Assembly: GCA_030529625.1 (NCBI GenBank) | Contig: JAUMWN010000023.1 | Location: 1-32,723 of the forward strand | Source of the DNA: Coriobacteriales bacterium | GTDB lineage: Bacteria > Actinomycetota > Coriobacteriia > Coriobacteriales > Atopobiaceae | Direction of reading: 5' to 3' | Length of the DNA stretch: 32,723 nt | In this document: positions 13,691 to 21,151 of the stretch, one piece after another | How positions within the stretch are numbered: the stretch's first letter is position 1 | Layout: every line of letters begins with the position of its first letter | Notes under the pieces: generated by a model | Databases searched by the model: none | What the model saw: the letters and a program-made list of their open reading frames with translations, nothing else | What the model was told of the DNA's origin: nothing | Program-made: the position numbers and the translations under genes

Positions 13691-14674
13691 TTACTCCCAC
13701 TCAACCGTGGCGATGGGCTTGGGCGAGAGCTCGTAGCACACGCGGCAGATGCCGGGCACCTCGTCCAGGATGCGACTCGTCATGCGCTTGAGCAGCGCCC
13801 AGTCGAGCTCGGGAACCTCGGCAGTCATAACGTCGACGGTGTTGATGCAGCGGATGATGCAGGGCCACTCAAAGGCGCGCTTGCCATCGCGCACGCCGGT
13901 GGCGCGGTAGTCGGGCACGACGCAGAAGTACTGCCAGATGTCGAGTCCGGCCGCGTCGATCTCCTCGCGCACGATGGCATCGGCCTCGCGCAGCGCCTCC
14001 AGACGGTCGCGCGTGATGGCACCCGTGCAGCGCACGCCCAGGCCAGGACCGGGGAACGGCTGGCGATACACCATGTTTGTAGGCAGGCCGAGCGCCTCAC
14101 CCACAACGCGGACCTCGTCCTTGAAGAGCAGCTTGACGGGCTCCACCAGCTCGAAGTCGAGCTCCTCGGGCAGTCCGCCCACGTTGTGATGCGCCTTGAC
14201 GCCCGCCTCGGATTCGAGGATGTCGGGATAGATGGTGCCCTGACCCAAGAACTTGATGCCGTCGAGCTTGGTAGCCTCCTCGGCGAAAACCTTGATGAAC
14301 TCCTCGCCGATGATGTGGCGCTTGGCCTCGGGATCGGCCTCTCCTGCCAGAAGGTCGAGGAAGCGGTCAACGGCATCCACATAAATGAGCTCGGCGCCCA
14401 TCTGGTTGCGGAACACGTCGATTACCTGCTCGGACTCGCCCTTGCGCATGAGACCGTGGTTCACGTGAACGCACACGAGCTGCTTGCCAATGGCCTTGAT
14501 GAGCAGGGCTGCCACCACGCTGGAGTCCACGCCACCCGAAAGGGCAAGCAGCACCTTTCCGTCGCCCACCTGTGCACGCATGGCCTCCACGGCCTCGTCG
14601 ATAAAGGCCTGTGCCAGCTCGGGAGTGTTAATGCGCGCCATGCTCTCGGGGCGCTTGTTGGAGGTAAAGTCCAT
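13691..14674 (-). CDS. GMP synthetase, ATP-PPase subunit without amidotransferase domain
   Basis: A 327-residue protein consisting only of the ATP pyrophosphatase and dimerisation halves of GuaA: PP-loop SGGVDSS at 46-52, KAHHNVGGLPEELDFELVEP, YRQPFPGPGLGVR, and the usual C-terminus ATVEWE. It lacks any glutamine amidotransferase sequence; an N-terminal stretch of 40 residues replaces it. Split GMP synthetases of this type are normal in archaea, where a separate GATase supplies ammonia; in bacteria most are fused. AGGAG lies 8 nt before the ATG, so the gene looks functional. No GATase gene is adjacent. It could use free ammonia, borrow the amidotransferase of a partner elsewhere, or make a different product; the XMP-binding and C-terminal regions are well conserved, which supports GMP synthesis. 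Confidence 0.92.
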   Translation of the reverse strand: MDFTSNKRPESMARINTPELAQAFIDEAVEAMRAQVGDGKVLLALSGGVDSSVVAALLIKAIGKQLVCVHVNHGLMRKGESEQVIDVFRNQMGAELIYVDAVDRFLDLLAGEADPEAKRHIIGEEFIKVFAEEATKLDGIKFLGQGTIYPDILESEAGVKAHHNVGGLPEELDFELVEPVKLLFKDEVRVVGEALGLPTNMVYRQPFPGPGLGVRCTGAITRDRLEALREADAIVREEIDAAGLDIWQYFCVVPDYRATGVRDGKRAFEWPCIIRCINTVDVMTAEVPELDWALLKRMTSRILDEVPGICRVCYELSPKPIATVEWE

Positions 14675-14823
14675 AACCGTCTCCTTAGTCCGTTCGGTTT
14701 GCGACTAGGCTACCAGAAACCGCAAACCCAGATGGTATGATTCTTGCTCTGTTAACACCGTGTGGAGACTCGCCACCCGCTCCTTTGGCCAGCTGCGGCA
14801 CGGCGAGAGGGGCCTTTGGGACG

Positions 14824-15369
14824 CTAGGAAACCGACGACGCGGCAAGCTCTAGCCGTATGGTGGCACCGCACACCTCCAGCTCGTCGCCAACCGCCAGGT
14901 GCATGCTCCCTGCTATGGGCCTGCCACCAAGCCGTGCAGGATTGGTGGCATCCAGGTCGCGTGCCAAGGCACCACCTTCCTCGGGCTCAATGCGCACGTG
15001 CCTGCGTGATACCTGCTCCGCGTGCAGCATGATGTCGCACGCGCTGCCCCTTCCCACAAGCAGTCCCCGCGCGGGAAGCGGCGCGCTCATGTCGAGCTCC
15101 TTGGTAGACACGTGCACGTACAGGGCCGCGTCGCACCCATCCGTCCTCTCTTGGGCCAAGTCCTCGTATGCCTCGGCGGGAACGAGCTCGCCCTCCCGCG
15201 CGTCTAGGCTCTGACTCACTCCATCGCGTTCGGGCGCGAACTCATTCAGGCACTCGTAGCACACGTCCATATCGGCGAACAGCCCCGCCCCGCATCGTGG
15301 ACAGACCTTGGTGCCATAGGCGGGAATCACCACCATGGTGCCCTCACCATCGCTTACGGTCCTATACAC
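14824..15369 (-). CDS. zinc-ribbon FHA-domain protein, last gene of the Tad operon
   Basis: A 181-residue soluble protein. A zinc ribbon is at residues 23-40 (CPRCGAGL and CYECL). An acidic linker follows, then an FHA domain at about 92-178: the GRG loop in GLLVGRGSACDI, VSRRHVRIEP (phosphothreonine-binding Ser/Arg/His), and a degenerate DLDATNPARLGGRPI in place of the usual Asn-Gly. FHA domains bind phosphothreonine peptides, so it probably links the pilus apparatus to a Ser/Thr kinase pathway; no kinase gene is in the window. The GTG start at 15369 has GGAGGAG close upstream and overlaps the DUF192 stop by 8 nt; ATG at 15336 is a weaker alternative. No clear terminator follows. Confidence 0.85.
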   Translation of the reverse strand: MYRTVSDGEGTMVVIPAYGTKVCPRCGAGLFADMDVCYECLNEFAPERDGVSQSLDAREGELVPAEAYEDLAQERTDGCDAALYVHVSTKELDMSAPLPARGLLVGRGSACDIMLHAEQVSRRHVRIEPEEGGALARDLDATNPARLGGRPIAGSMHLAVGDELEVCGATIRLELAASSVS

Positions 15370-15739
15370 AGCACTCCTCCGTCCTGCTCTGTGTCACGCC
15401 GCAGATGTTGGCCAGGCTCACCCATGATCCCTCCTGCGGCCAAGGATCGGCGTCACTCGGACGCTCGAGGGCCACCCACGCGCCGGAGGCACACACAATC
15501 CTGCCCGGTGCCACCTGCCGAAGGGAGACGAGGACCTTTCCCGTCCGTTCCACGAGCGCGACGTCAATGGGATAGCGCATCCCAAACGTGTGAATCGAAG
15601 AGCATCTCAACAGGGCCACGTACCGGCCTCTCGACCGCGGTCCCAGCAGCCCACGCATGCGCGCCCCCCATCCGCACAAGACCTCAAACGACAGCGTCGA
15701 CCTCGTGTCCACCATTCTGCACAGCATTGTCGCGCGCAT
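15362..15739 (-). CDS. DUF192 domain protein in the Tad operon
   Basis: A 125-residue member of the DUF192 family, recognised from RMRGLLG (27-33) and SSIHTFGMRYPIDVA (about 47-61), followed by VLVSLRQVAPGRI. The fold is a small beta-barrel; function is unknown, though it occurs with pilus or secretion genes in many actinobacteria. The start was placed at the ATG at 15739 because it overlaps the preceding gene's stop as ATGTGATG, indicating tight coupling; an in-frame start at 15868 would place the N-terminus inside the preceding gene and is not likely. The C-terminus (GVTQSRTEECCV) overlaps the FHA gene. No signal peptide or transmembrane segment is apparent with this start. Confidence 0.88.
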   Translation of the reverse strand: MRATMLCRMVDTRSTLSFEVLCGWGARMRGLLGPRSRGRYVALLRCSSIHTFGMRYPIDVALVERTGKVLVSLRQVAPGRIVCASGAWVALERPSDADPWPQEGSWVSLANICGVTQSRTEECCV

Positions 15740-16212
15740 CACATCACCACCCCAGGTTTGTATCTGTCCACCACCAAGGAACGCTCGTGCCACAGTACCA
15801 ACGGCGCGTTTACGGACACCCCCGCAATCGAGAAGGACGATGGCCACGGCGCATACGAGAGCCTGCACCTATACCTCACGAGTGCCGGCATCACGCTCAG
15901 GCGTCCCGCCCCCTCACCCGATACCTCTTCGGCACTCACCGCGACCTCGCAGGACCCCTTCGCGGGCAGTGCCTGCTCTATGCACTGCTGTATGTCGTGC
16001 ACCCCCGTGATCTGGGCGTCCTGTCCCGACGGCGAGATGCCATGGGCGACCACAGCATCGAGTGAGACGCGGTCGAACATGGCGCAGAGCATGCAGAACC
16101 GTGAGAGATTGAACACAATGAGAGACACCACAATCATGACGGGGGCGAGCGCTGCAAGCTCTACCGCCATCTGTCCGGATTCGCCACATATGTGATCCAT
16201 CATCCTACGCAT
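15739..16212 (-). CDS. tadE: TadE-like pseudopilin
   Basis: A 157-residue minor pilin. The prepilin motif is ESG|QMAVELAALAP: Gly13 before the cleavage point, Glu at +5 (residue 18), then a hydrophobic stretch of about 22 residues. The rest is a short extracellular domain with cysteines (Cys97-type spacing QQCIEQALPAKGSCEV). TadE-class proteins are processed by the prepilin peptidase and are needed for Flp pilus assembly. The start codon at 16212 follows GGGGG by 8 nt and lies just after the upstream gene's stop. It is directly upstream of, and translationally linked to, the DUF192 gene. Confidence 0.85.
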   Translation of the reverse strand: MRRMMDHICGESGQMAVELAALAPVMIVVSLIVFNLSRFCMLCAMFDRVSLDAVVAHGISPSGQDAQITGVHDIQQCIEQALPAKGSCEVAVSAEEVSGEGAGRLSVMPALVRYRCRLSYAPWPSSFSIAGVSVNAPLVLWHERSLVVDRYKPGVVM

Positions 16213-16214
16213 TG

Positions 16215-18272
16215 CTATGCCCCCAATCTGGCAAGGTCAACATTCAGCGGGATGCTCAGATTCGTGCCAGGGACGGGAAGCTCGGCAATGGTGAACGTGT
16301 CACCTGCCCCACCCAGTGCTGTGGGCACGCCCAGGGCCTGAGCCCAACCCACGTCATCGGCGTGCGAGGGCACGGCCTGCACGAGCTGCCGCGCCTGCGC
16401 GAGGCCATTGAGTCCTGCGCGCCCAAGCACGTCGTTCGTGTGAACGAGTACCGGCTTTTTGGTGCGCATGTCTGCCGGCTCGAGTCCCAGGCTACCCACG
16501 ATGCCGGTGAGTCTGCGCTTAAGCCACGAGCCAATCGACCCGCCAAACACGCCGTCCACGTTATCCATAAACCCTCCAACCATGCCGTCAAGGCGCTCGT
16601 AGGCAGAGCCATACGAGACGAGCAGCCTTCCCCAAAGGCCGCAAATGCCATCCAGCACACCGCCAACCGAGAATCCCCCCTGCGTTGCAATGCCGTTGAA
16701 GAAGGCCGAGAGCACGTCCTCTCCGTCCGTAGAGTTATCGGGGGCAAGTGCGGCCGCCGATACGGCCACACCGGCGGGTAGCTCCTGACCAGACAAAAAC
16801 GAGCTCACCAGACTGGAGGGCAGCGCCGTACCCGCACCGCGGGCCACGACGCCCACACACCCATAGGCCCCAGGCGGACACAGGCGTGGCCTGGGCACAC
16901 GCAGCATGTCCAAAGCCCGCTCGAACGCGTCCTCTCCCTCTTCGGCAGCGTCACGCATGCGCCGCTCGGCCTGTGCCTGGTCCCTCTTGGCCGCCTCGTA
17001 CTCTTGTGACTCTTCCACGATAATCTGCCAGTAGTGCTCGTAGCCATTGGTGGCGCTCGTCGATATGGACGCCACGCGGCCCAGGTCCCCAACGCTCATG
17101 CGGCACACGGGGCACTCACGCACACCCCCGCCCTCGATGTCCGCCACACTCGCGTACCCACAGAACTCGCCCAGCGCCCCGGGGCACTCGAGCGAGGCGT
17201 GAAGCGTGACTCCACCCTCGTCGGTACAAGGCCAAGAGGCATCGGTGTAGATCCACGTCTCCCGCACCTCCGCGGCATTGCGGGCCAGATGCGGCAGCAT
17301 GAGGTCCACCTCTTCCCCGTCGAACTCGTAGTAGTACGCCCCATACACCTCGTCAAGCGCGTAACGATAGAACAGCTCGCGTGCGAGCGAGTCTGCAACG
17401 GACTCTATGTCCGATCCGTCGGGTGATTCCTGAGCCAGCCGCTCCGCATAGTAGAGACGGGACCGCTCTATGGGCATGCCAAAGTCCCACATCTCGTAAG
17501 AGGGCACGATGGGATTCTGGGATCCTCCCAACCCGGCAAGCGAGGCCGCCCGCGAGCTCAGGCAGCTGGGATTGTTCACGCAATCGGCCTCCCAAGCACG
17601 CCTGAGCGCGTCGTTGGCCCGCTTCCTGGCTTCATCTGCGTCGCGCGTGGCATCTCGCAGCCGTCTTGAGGCATCCTCCAAATCCTGGGCGGACACGTCA
17701 CGCTCCAATGATGAGAAGTCCGACTGCGACTGCAAGGGCACAGGCACCGCGGCACCGGAGTAGGAGATGTCACCCTCGCTGTTGGACTGGGCGCACGAGC
17801 TTGCGTTATGCACGATGAGCAGCGGGAGCATCGTCTCCATGCCCTCCAAACCCCGCACCGCGCTGGTGGCAAAGCGTCGCCTGGAATCCAGGATCTCCCT
17901 GCCCGCATCGACTATCTTGGTCGCCGCCCCCTGTCCTCCCGGAACCGCGGATGCGACGAGTCCGGTGCCCATAACCACCAGCCCCGCAAGGCCCATGCTC
18001 AGCACGCAGGCGTCCACCACCTGTGCGATGGTGCAGTAGGCCGAGACCACGTTGCAGCCTGCCATGGCCGTCGCGTCGCAGACGGCCTGGACGTCGGCCG
18101 ATCGCGCGATGATCCACTCCGTTGCCGCCACACCAAACACCAGCGTAATGCTCACGAGCATCGCCACCGCAACCGCCACCGTGGTGTATCCGCCCGCATC
18201 GTCCACGAACCAGGCAATGCCCCACGCCCGTTCTCGCGGCTCGTCAGTCCCACATCTCCTGCCAGTCCTCAT
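16215..18272 (-). CDS. giant TadG-like pilus protein
   Basis: A 685-residue protein beginning MRTGRRCG, with AGGAGG 6 nt before the ATG. Two hydrophobic segments lie near the N-terminus: residues about 29-55 (GGYTTVAVAVAMLVSITLV, a TadG-type start with alanine where pilins have Glu at +5) and about 84-108. A coiled-coil segment follows (about 188-225, and again about 420-457). A Trp-Thr-rich block at 335-395 contains His358, Cys363 and CPVC (387-390), a potential zinc site. The rest is extracytoplasmic, with glycine-rich VGGVLDGI-type repeats. TadG proteins typically have one N-terminal membrane segment and a von Willebrand-like domain; I see no MIDAS motif here, so it is a divergent, lineage-specific member. 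It overlaps the upstream TadE-like gene by 29 nt. Confidence 0.75.
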   Translation of the reverse strand: MRTGRRCGTDEPRERAWGIAWFVDDAGGYTTVAVAVAMLVSITLVFGVAATEWIIARSADVQAVCDATAMAGCNVVSAYCTIAQVVDACVLSMGLAGLVVMGTGLVASAVPGGQGAATKIVDAGREILDSRRRFATSAVRGLEGMETMLPLLIVHNASSCAQSNSEGDISYSGAAVPVPLQSQSDFSSLERDVSAQDLEDASRRLRDATRDADEARKRANDALRRAWEADCVNNPSCLSSRAASLAGLGGSQNPIVPSYEMWDFGMPIERSRLYYAERLAQESPDGSDIESVADSLARELFYRYALDEVYGAYYYEFDGEEVDLMLPHLARNAAEVRETWIYTDASWPCTDEGGVTLHASLECPGALGEFCGYASVADIEGGGVRECPVCRMSVGDLGRVASISTSATNGYEHYWQIIVEESQEYEAAKRDQAQAERRMRDAAEEGEDAFERALDMLRVPRPRLCPPGAYGCVGVVARGAGTALPSSLVSSFLSGQELPAGVAVSAAALAPDNSTDGEDVLSAFFNGIATQGGFSVGGVLDGICGLWGRLLVSYGSAYERLDGMVGGFMDNVDGVFGGSIGSWLKRRLTGIVGSLGLEPADMRTKKPVLVHTNDVLGRAGLNGLAQARQLVQAVPSHADDVGWAQALGVPTALGGAGDTFTIAELPVPGTNLSIPLNVDLARLGA

Positions 18273-18750
18273 AGTCACCTCCTACCCACGATGGCCTCAC
18301 GACCGATTGCGCCGAAACGCGTAACACCAACCCTGTCGCGTCATGCTCCCCCATTGCAGATGCCAAGAATCCAAAGAAGGGCAGTGGTCTCACGTGACCC
18401 GAGATTTCCACCGTCGCCATCCGGCCCTCGTCAGCGCGTGCCACGCCAACGTCCCAGTCTCGCTCTCCTCCCACATGGAAGAGCGACGCCTCGGGAACCG
18501 CCCTCAGACGGCGAAGCGCATAGGCACGCGCATCCCGCTCGTCGCGCGTCGTGGCAAGCACGCGAAGCGTCTCGCATGCAGCGTGTGCCATCACCATGCG
18601 CGTGTAGGCCACACAAACCGGCTGCGTGAGCAGCGCTATGAGCACCATGAGCGTGGGAAGCATCACCGCTGCCTCCACAGTGGTCTGCCCGCGGTCTGCA
18701 GAAGCCCTGCGCGCGAAGTCAAAACGATCCCAGGTCCTGCACGAAGCCAA
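18244..18750 (-). CDS. TadE/TadF-like pseudopilin, 168 aa
   Basis: A 168-residue minor pilin with the cleavage motif ADRG|QTTVEAAVMLPTL: Gly21, Glu at +5 (residue 26). A hydrophobic helix follows (about 28-50), and the extracellular remainder contains no cysteine pair beyond the helix. The best start is a TTG at 18750 behind GGGGGG; it lies 32 nt inside the preceding gene, so its translation is probably coupled to it. It is one of three TadE-like proteins in the operon, which suggests multiple minor pilins. Confidence 0.82.
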   Translation of the reverse strand: MASCRTWDRFDFARRASADRGQTTVEAAVMLPTLMVLIALLTQPVCVAYTRMVMAHAACETLRVLATTRDERDARAYALRRLRAVPEASLFHVGGERDWDVGVARADEGRMATVEISGHVRPLPFFGFLASAMGEHDATGLVLRVSAQSVVRPSWVGGDYEDWQEMWD

Positions 18751-18928
18751 GGGTCATCCCCCCTTCCCAGTTGTGGGATGCCGCCTCGCGCGCCTGCCGC
18801 TGCAGGGTCCCGGACTTGGCCACCTTCCAGACGGCTGCAAGCCCTAGCGCCATTGCCAGGAAGGCCAACACCACGAGTGCGTACTCAACCGTCGCCTGTC
18901 CCTCCGTCGCCCTCGCCATCCGTCCCAT
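18719..18928 (-). CDS. Flp/TadE-like small prepilin, 69 aa
   Basis: A 69-residue protein with the prepilin signature ATEG|QATVEYALVV: Gly10, Glu at +5 (residue 15), tyrosine at +6 as in Flp pilins, then a hydrophobic helix of about 20 residues and a short soluble tail. It is probably a pilin subunit or a second Flp-type component. GGAG lies 7 nt before the ATG. It overlaps the genes on both sides (44 nt upstream, 32 nt downstream), so the whole operon is tightly coupled. Confidence 0.8.
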   Translation of the reverse strand: MGRMARATEGQATVEYALVVLAFLAMALGLAAVWKVAKSGTLQRQAREAASHNWEGGMTLGFVQDLGSF

Positions 18929-19388
18929 GCACGCTCTCCTCTCCCCCTGCGTCTAAGCGCTCCACGCTCACGGTGCTCTTTCCGTCGTCTTGGCCCGCCC
19001 GCACCAGGCACACATCCACCCATCCGGGACCCTCCACCACACATCCCCACGCGTTGCCCAACATGTCGAGGTACTCAGCCTCGTGCAAAAGGCACACGCG
19101 CGCGCTGCGGTAGGCCCCCACCAGCTCGGTGGCGGTCTTATCCACGCCACACTGCGTCTGGAACCTTCGCGATCCCTGGGGAGCATGCAGCACGTCGAGC
19201 TGGCTTGCCACAGAGTCGCTATCGTCCGCGTCTGTCGCCTCCGGCGTCGTTGGCAGGTCACTGGTATCCGGCACGGTGTCACCAACACCAGGGCCATCTT
19301 GCAGTCCCACAATCACGCACGCGAGGACCGCAACCAGGGCCAGTGCCAAGCCTGCGACAATCCGCCTTCTAGAGCGAGTTGATCCCAT
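18885..19388 (-). CDS. membrane-anchored protein of unknown function in the Tad operon
   Basis: A 167-residue protein, starting MGSTRSRRRIVAGLALAL: a basic N-terminus, one hydrophobic anchor (about 11-31), then an acidic, Thr/Pro/Asp-rich linker (about 32-62) and a small globular domain with four cysteines (CGVDKTATELVG, VCLLHEAEYLDMLGNAWGC, VDVCLVR). It ends in a Gly/Glu/Asp-rich tail. I do not recognise the family. It is encoded between flp and the small TadE-like gene and begins inside the flp stop region, so it probably acts outside the membrane in pilus assembly. Confidence 0.7.
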   Translation of the reverse strand: MGSTRSRRRIVAGLALALVAVLACVIVGLQDGPGVGDTVPDTSDLPTTPEATDADDSDSVASQLDVLHAPQGSRRFQTQCGVDKTATELVGAYRSARVCLLHEAEYLDMLGNAWGCVVEGPGWVDVCLVRAGQDDGKSTVSVERLDAGGEESVHGTDGEGDGGTGDG

Positions 19389-19557
19389 CCGATACCGCCT
19401 GCCACAGCTCTGCCACCTTCCCCCTAAAGGCGATGATGGCCACGATTGCCAGAACCACGAGCACACCAACTAGAATCGCGTACTCGGTCGTCCCCTGTCC
19501 ACGCTCGTCACGTGAGAATCCACTCACGAGCGACCCCAAAGCCTTGCGGTTTCCCAT
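19369..19557 (-). CDS. flp: Flp family type IVb pilin
   Basis: A 62-residue prepilin with the full Flp motif: a short basic leader ending DERG|QGTTEYAILVGVLVV, with Glu at +5 and Tyr at +6 after the cleavage site, then a hydrophobic helix (about 25-45) and a short C-terminal tail. This is the major subunit of Tad pili, which mediate adherence and aggregation. AAAGGTGG lies upstream of the ATG. The frame is open to 19887, but that extension lies antisense to no gene and inside tadC, so it is not used. It sits just after tadC. Confidence 0.9.
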   Translation of the reverse strand: MGNRKALGSLVSGFSRDERGQGTTEYAILVGVLVVLAIVAIIAFRGKVAELWQAVSDGINSL

Positions 19558-19586
19558 ACGCCTACCACCTTTCTCCGTTATTCTTC

Positions 19587-20222
19587 CTAGGCCATTTGCA
19601 ACGCCGGCCCCAAGAGCGGGCCGAGAATTGCCAAAAGCATTGCCGGGACGATGAGCGTCCCCAGCGGTATGAGCATCTTTACGGGCACGCGCTCGATTTC
19701 CTCCTCCACCTGCGCGCGCTGCTCGTCTCGAATCACCTGAGCCTGGCGCGACAGCGCGTCGGCGAGTGGTGTGCCAAACGCGAGTGCCTCGCTCACGGTT
19801 GAGGCAAAGCGCATGAGCACAGGGGTGTTGGTGCGCCGCGCCAGATCCTCCAGCGCCTGGGCCCTGCCACAGGTTCCCAACCTCCAAGACAGCATGGCCT
19901 GCGACATGAGGTCTGCCAACGGCGTTTGATACCGGTCGCAGTACAGGTCCAGCGACGAGTCAAACGAGAGGCCCGCCGAGACGCCCAGCGTAACGATGTC
20001 CAAAAACAGTGGCATGTCGCGCATCACCTCCGCGCGCACGCGCTTGGAGTCTCGGCGCTCGCCCTTGAGCCGCAGGTCGCCCAGGGCAGCGGCAAGACCG
20101 TTGCCCGCCCGGCTGACCAGGCGCACGAGGTCTGAGAGACCGCCGCACAAACACCCATAGGCACAGCCACACGCGCATATTCCCAGCACCAACAGGCACG
20201 CCACTTGCATCGCACCCGTCAT
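19587..20222 (-). CDS. tadC: TadC, inner-membrane platform protein (T2SSF)
   Basis: A 211-residue protein of the type II secretion F-domain family, beginning MTGAMQVACLLVLG. An N-terminal hydrophobic segment (about 6-28) is followed by a cytoplasmic domain with DMPLFLDIVTLGVSAGLSFD and RRTNTPVLMRFASTVSEAL, and a C-terminal pair of hydrophobic helices (IPLGTLIVPAMLLAILGP). TadC pairs with TadB to form the membrane platform driven by TadA. Its ATG overlaps the tadB stop (ATGA), so production of the two proteins is coupled. It is somewhat shorter than tadC in other genomes. Confidence 0.9.
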   Translation of the reverse strand: MTGAMQVACLLVLGICACGCAYGCLCGGLSDLVRLVSRAGNGLAAALGDLRLKGERRDSKRVRAEVMRDMPLFLDIVTLGVSAGLSFDSSLDLYCDRYQTPLADLMSQAMLSWRLGTCGRAQALEDLARRTNTPVLMRFASTVSEALAFGTPLADALSRQAQVIRDEQRAQVEEEIERVPVKMLIPLGTLIVPAMLLAILGPLLGPALQMA

Positions 20223-21151
20223 AGGACCGCCCCCATGATTCGCCGTATGAGCAACAGCGCCAGGGCATCCATGAGCGTGGCCACCAACAGGCACATGATT
20301 CCGGTTGGCATGGACAGCCCCTTGAGGTAGTCCGGCGAGATAATCGCGAGTAGGCACACCATGAGCGGCGGGAGCAGGCACACGATACGCACCGAAAGGC
20401 GCACCTGAGCTGTCTTGACCGAGAGCATCCTCTCGAACTCCCCCTGTTGCTCCACGAGCACGGCCGATCGCGAGAAGAGCTCCCGCAGGGGGCTGCCCGT
20501 ACGCTGTGATATCTCCAGGGCCGTGGCCATGAGGCCCACGCCGGGTGCGTCGAGCTCCTCCCTCAGCCGTTCCAGCACGTCGTTTACCGGCCAGCCGCAG
20601 CGCAGGCGCAGGGAGGCACGAACGAATGCGCCGTTTGCCTCACCGCACTCATGCAGCCCCACGTAGTCGACGGCCTGTACCAACGTGTTCCCCGAGGCCA
20701 TGGCTGTTGCCAGCGTCCTAAAGATGCCCGGCATCTCCTGTGCCAGCGCACGCTTCCTGCCGCGCTCTCGCGAAAACACGCGCGCCCGCATACCGCCCGC
20801 CACGCACGCCCCCACAACCACGCACGCCATGAGCGAGCGAGTGAGCGCGCCCACCAGCACAAGGATGCCGGCCGTCGCGCACAACAGCAGCGCCCCCGCC
20901 GTGCGCCTGTCACATTCCCACCCACGCTCCTTGCCAAACGCGCACAGCTCGTCTGCCGCCGACGAGAAGGCCTCTCGCTCCAGGGCCACCGTAACGAGCG
21001 CGCCCTCCGCGATCTGCTCGAGCACCCTGCGCGCACGCAACATGCAGCGTCGGGCAATGGACGCCTTACCCGTGTGGACCTCGCATGGCAGTGCCACCCA
21101 GGCACACAGTGTGGCGAACAGGCCACACGCTATGCAACACAGCGTCGCCAT
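20219..21151 (-). CDS. tadB: TadB, inner-membrane platform protein (T2SSF)
   Basis: A 310-residue protein starting MATLCCIACGLF, with AGGAGG 7 nt before the ATG. Its N-terminal hydrophobic helix is followed by a central pair of helices (about 90-125), the T2SSF domain with ALAQEMPGIFRTLATAMASGNTLVQAVDYV, a GSPLRELFSRSAVLVEQQ helix, and C-terminal membrane segments (RIVCLLPPLMVCLLAIISP and LLVATLMDALALLLI). TadB is the partner of TadC. It overlaps tadA by about 22 nt and tadC by 4 nt, and the ORF beginning further upstream is not used. Confidence 0.92.
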   Translation of the reverse strand: MATLCCIACGLFATLCAWVALPCEVHTGKASIARRCMLRARRVLEQIAEGALVTVALEREAFSSAADELCAFGKERGWECDRRTAGALLLCATAGILVLVGALTRSLMACVVVGACVAGGMRARVFSRERGRKRALAQEMPGIFRTLATAMASGNTLVQAVDYVGLHECGEANGAFVRASLRLRCGWPVNDVLERLREELDAPGVGLMATALEISQRTGSPLRELFSRSAVLVEQQGEFERMLSVKTAQVRLSVRIVCLLPPLMVCLLAIISPDYLKGLSMPTGIMCLLVATLMDALALLLIRRIMGAVL

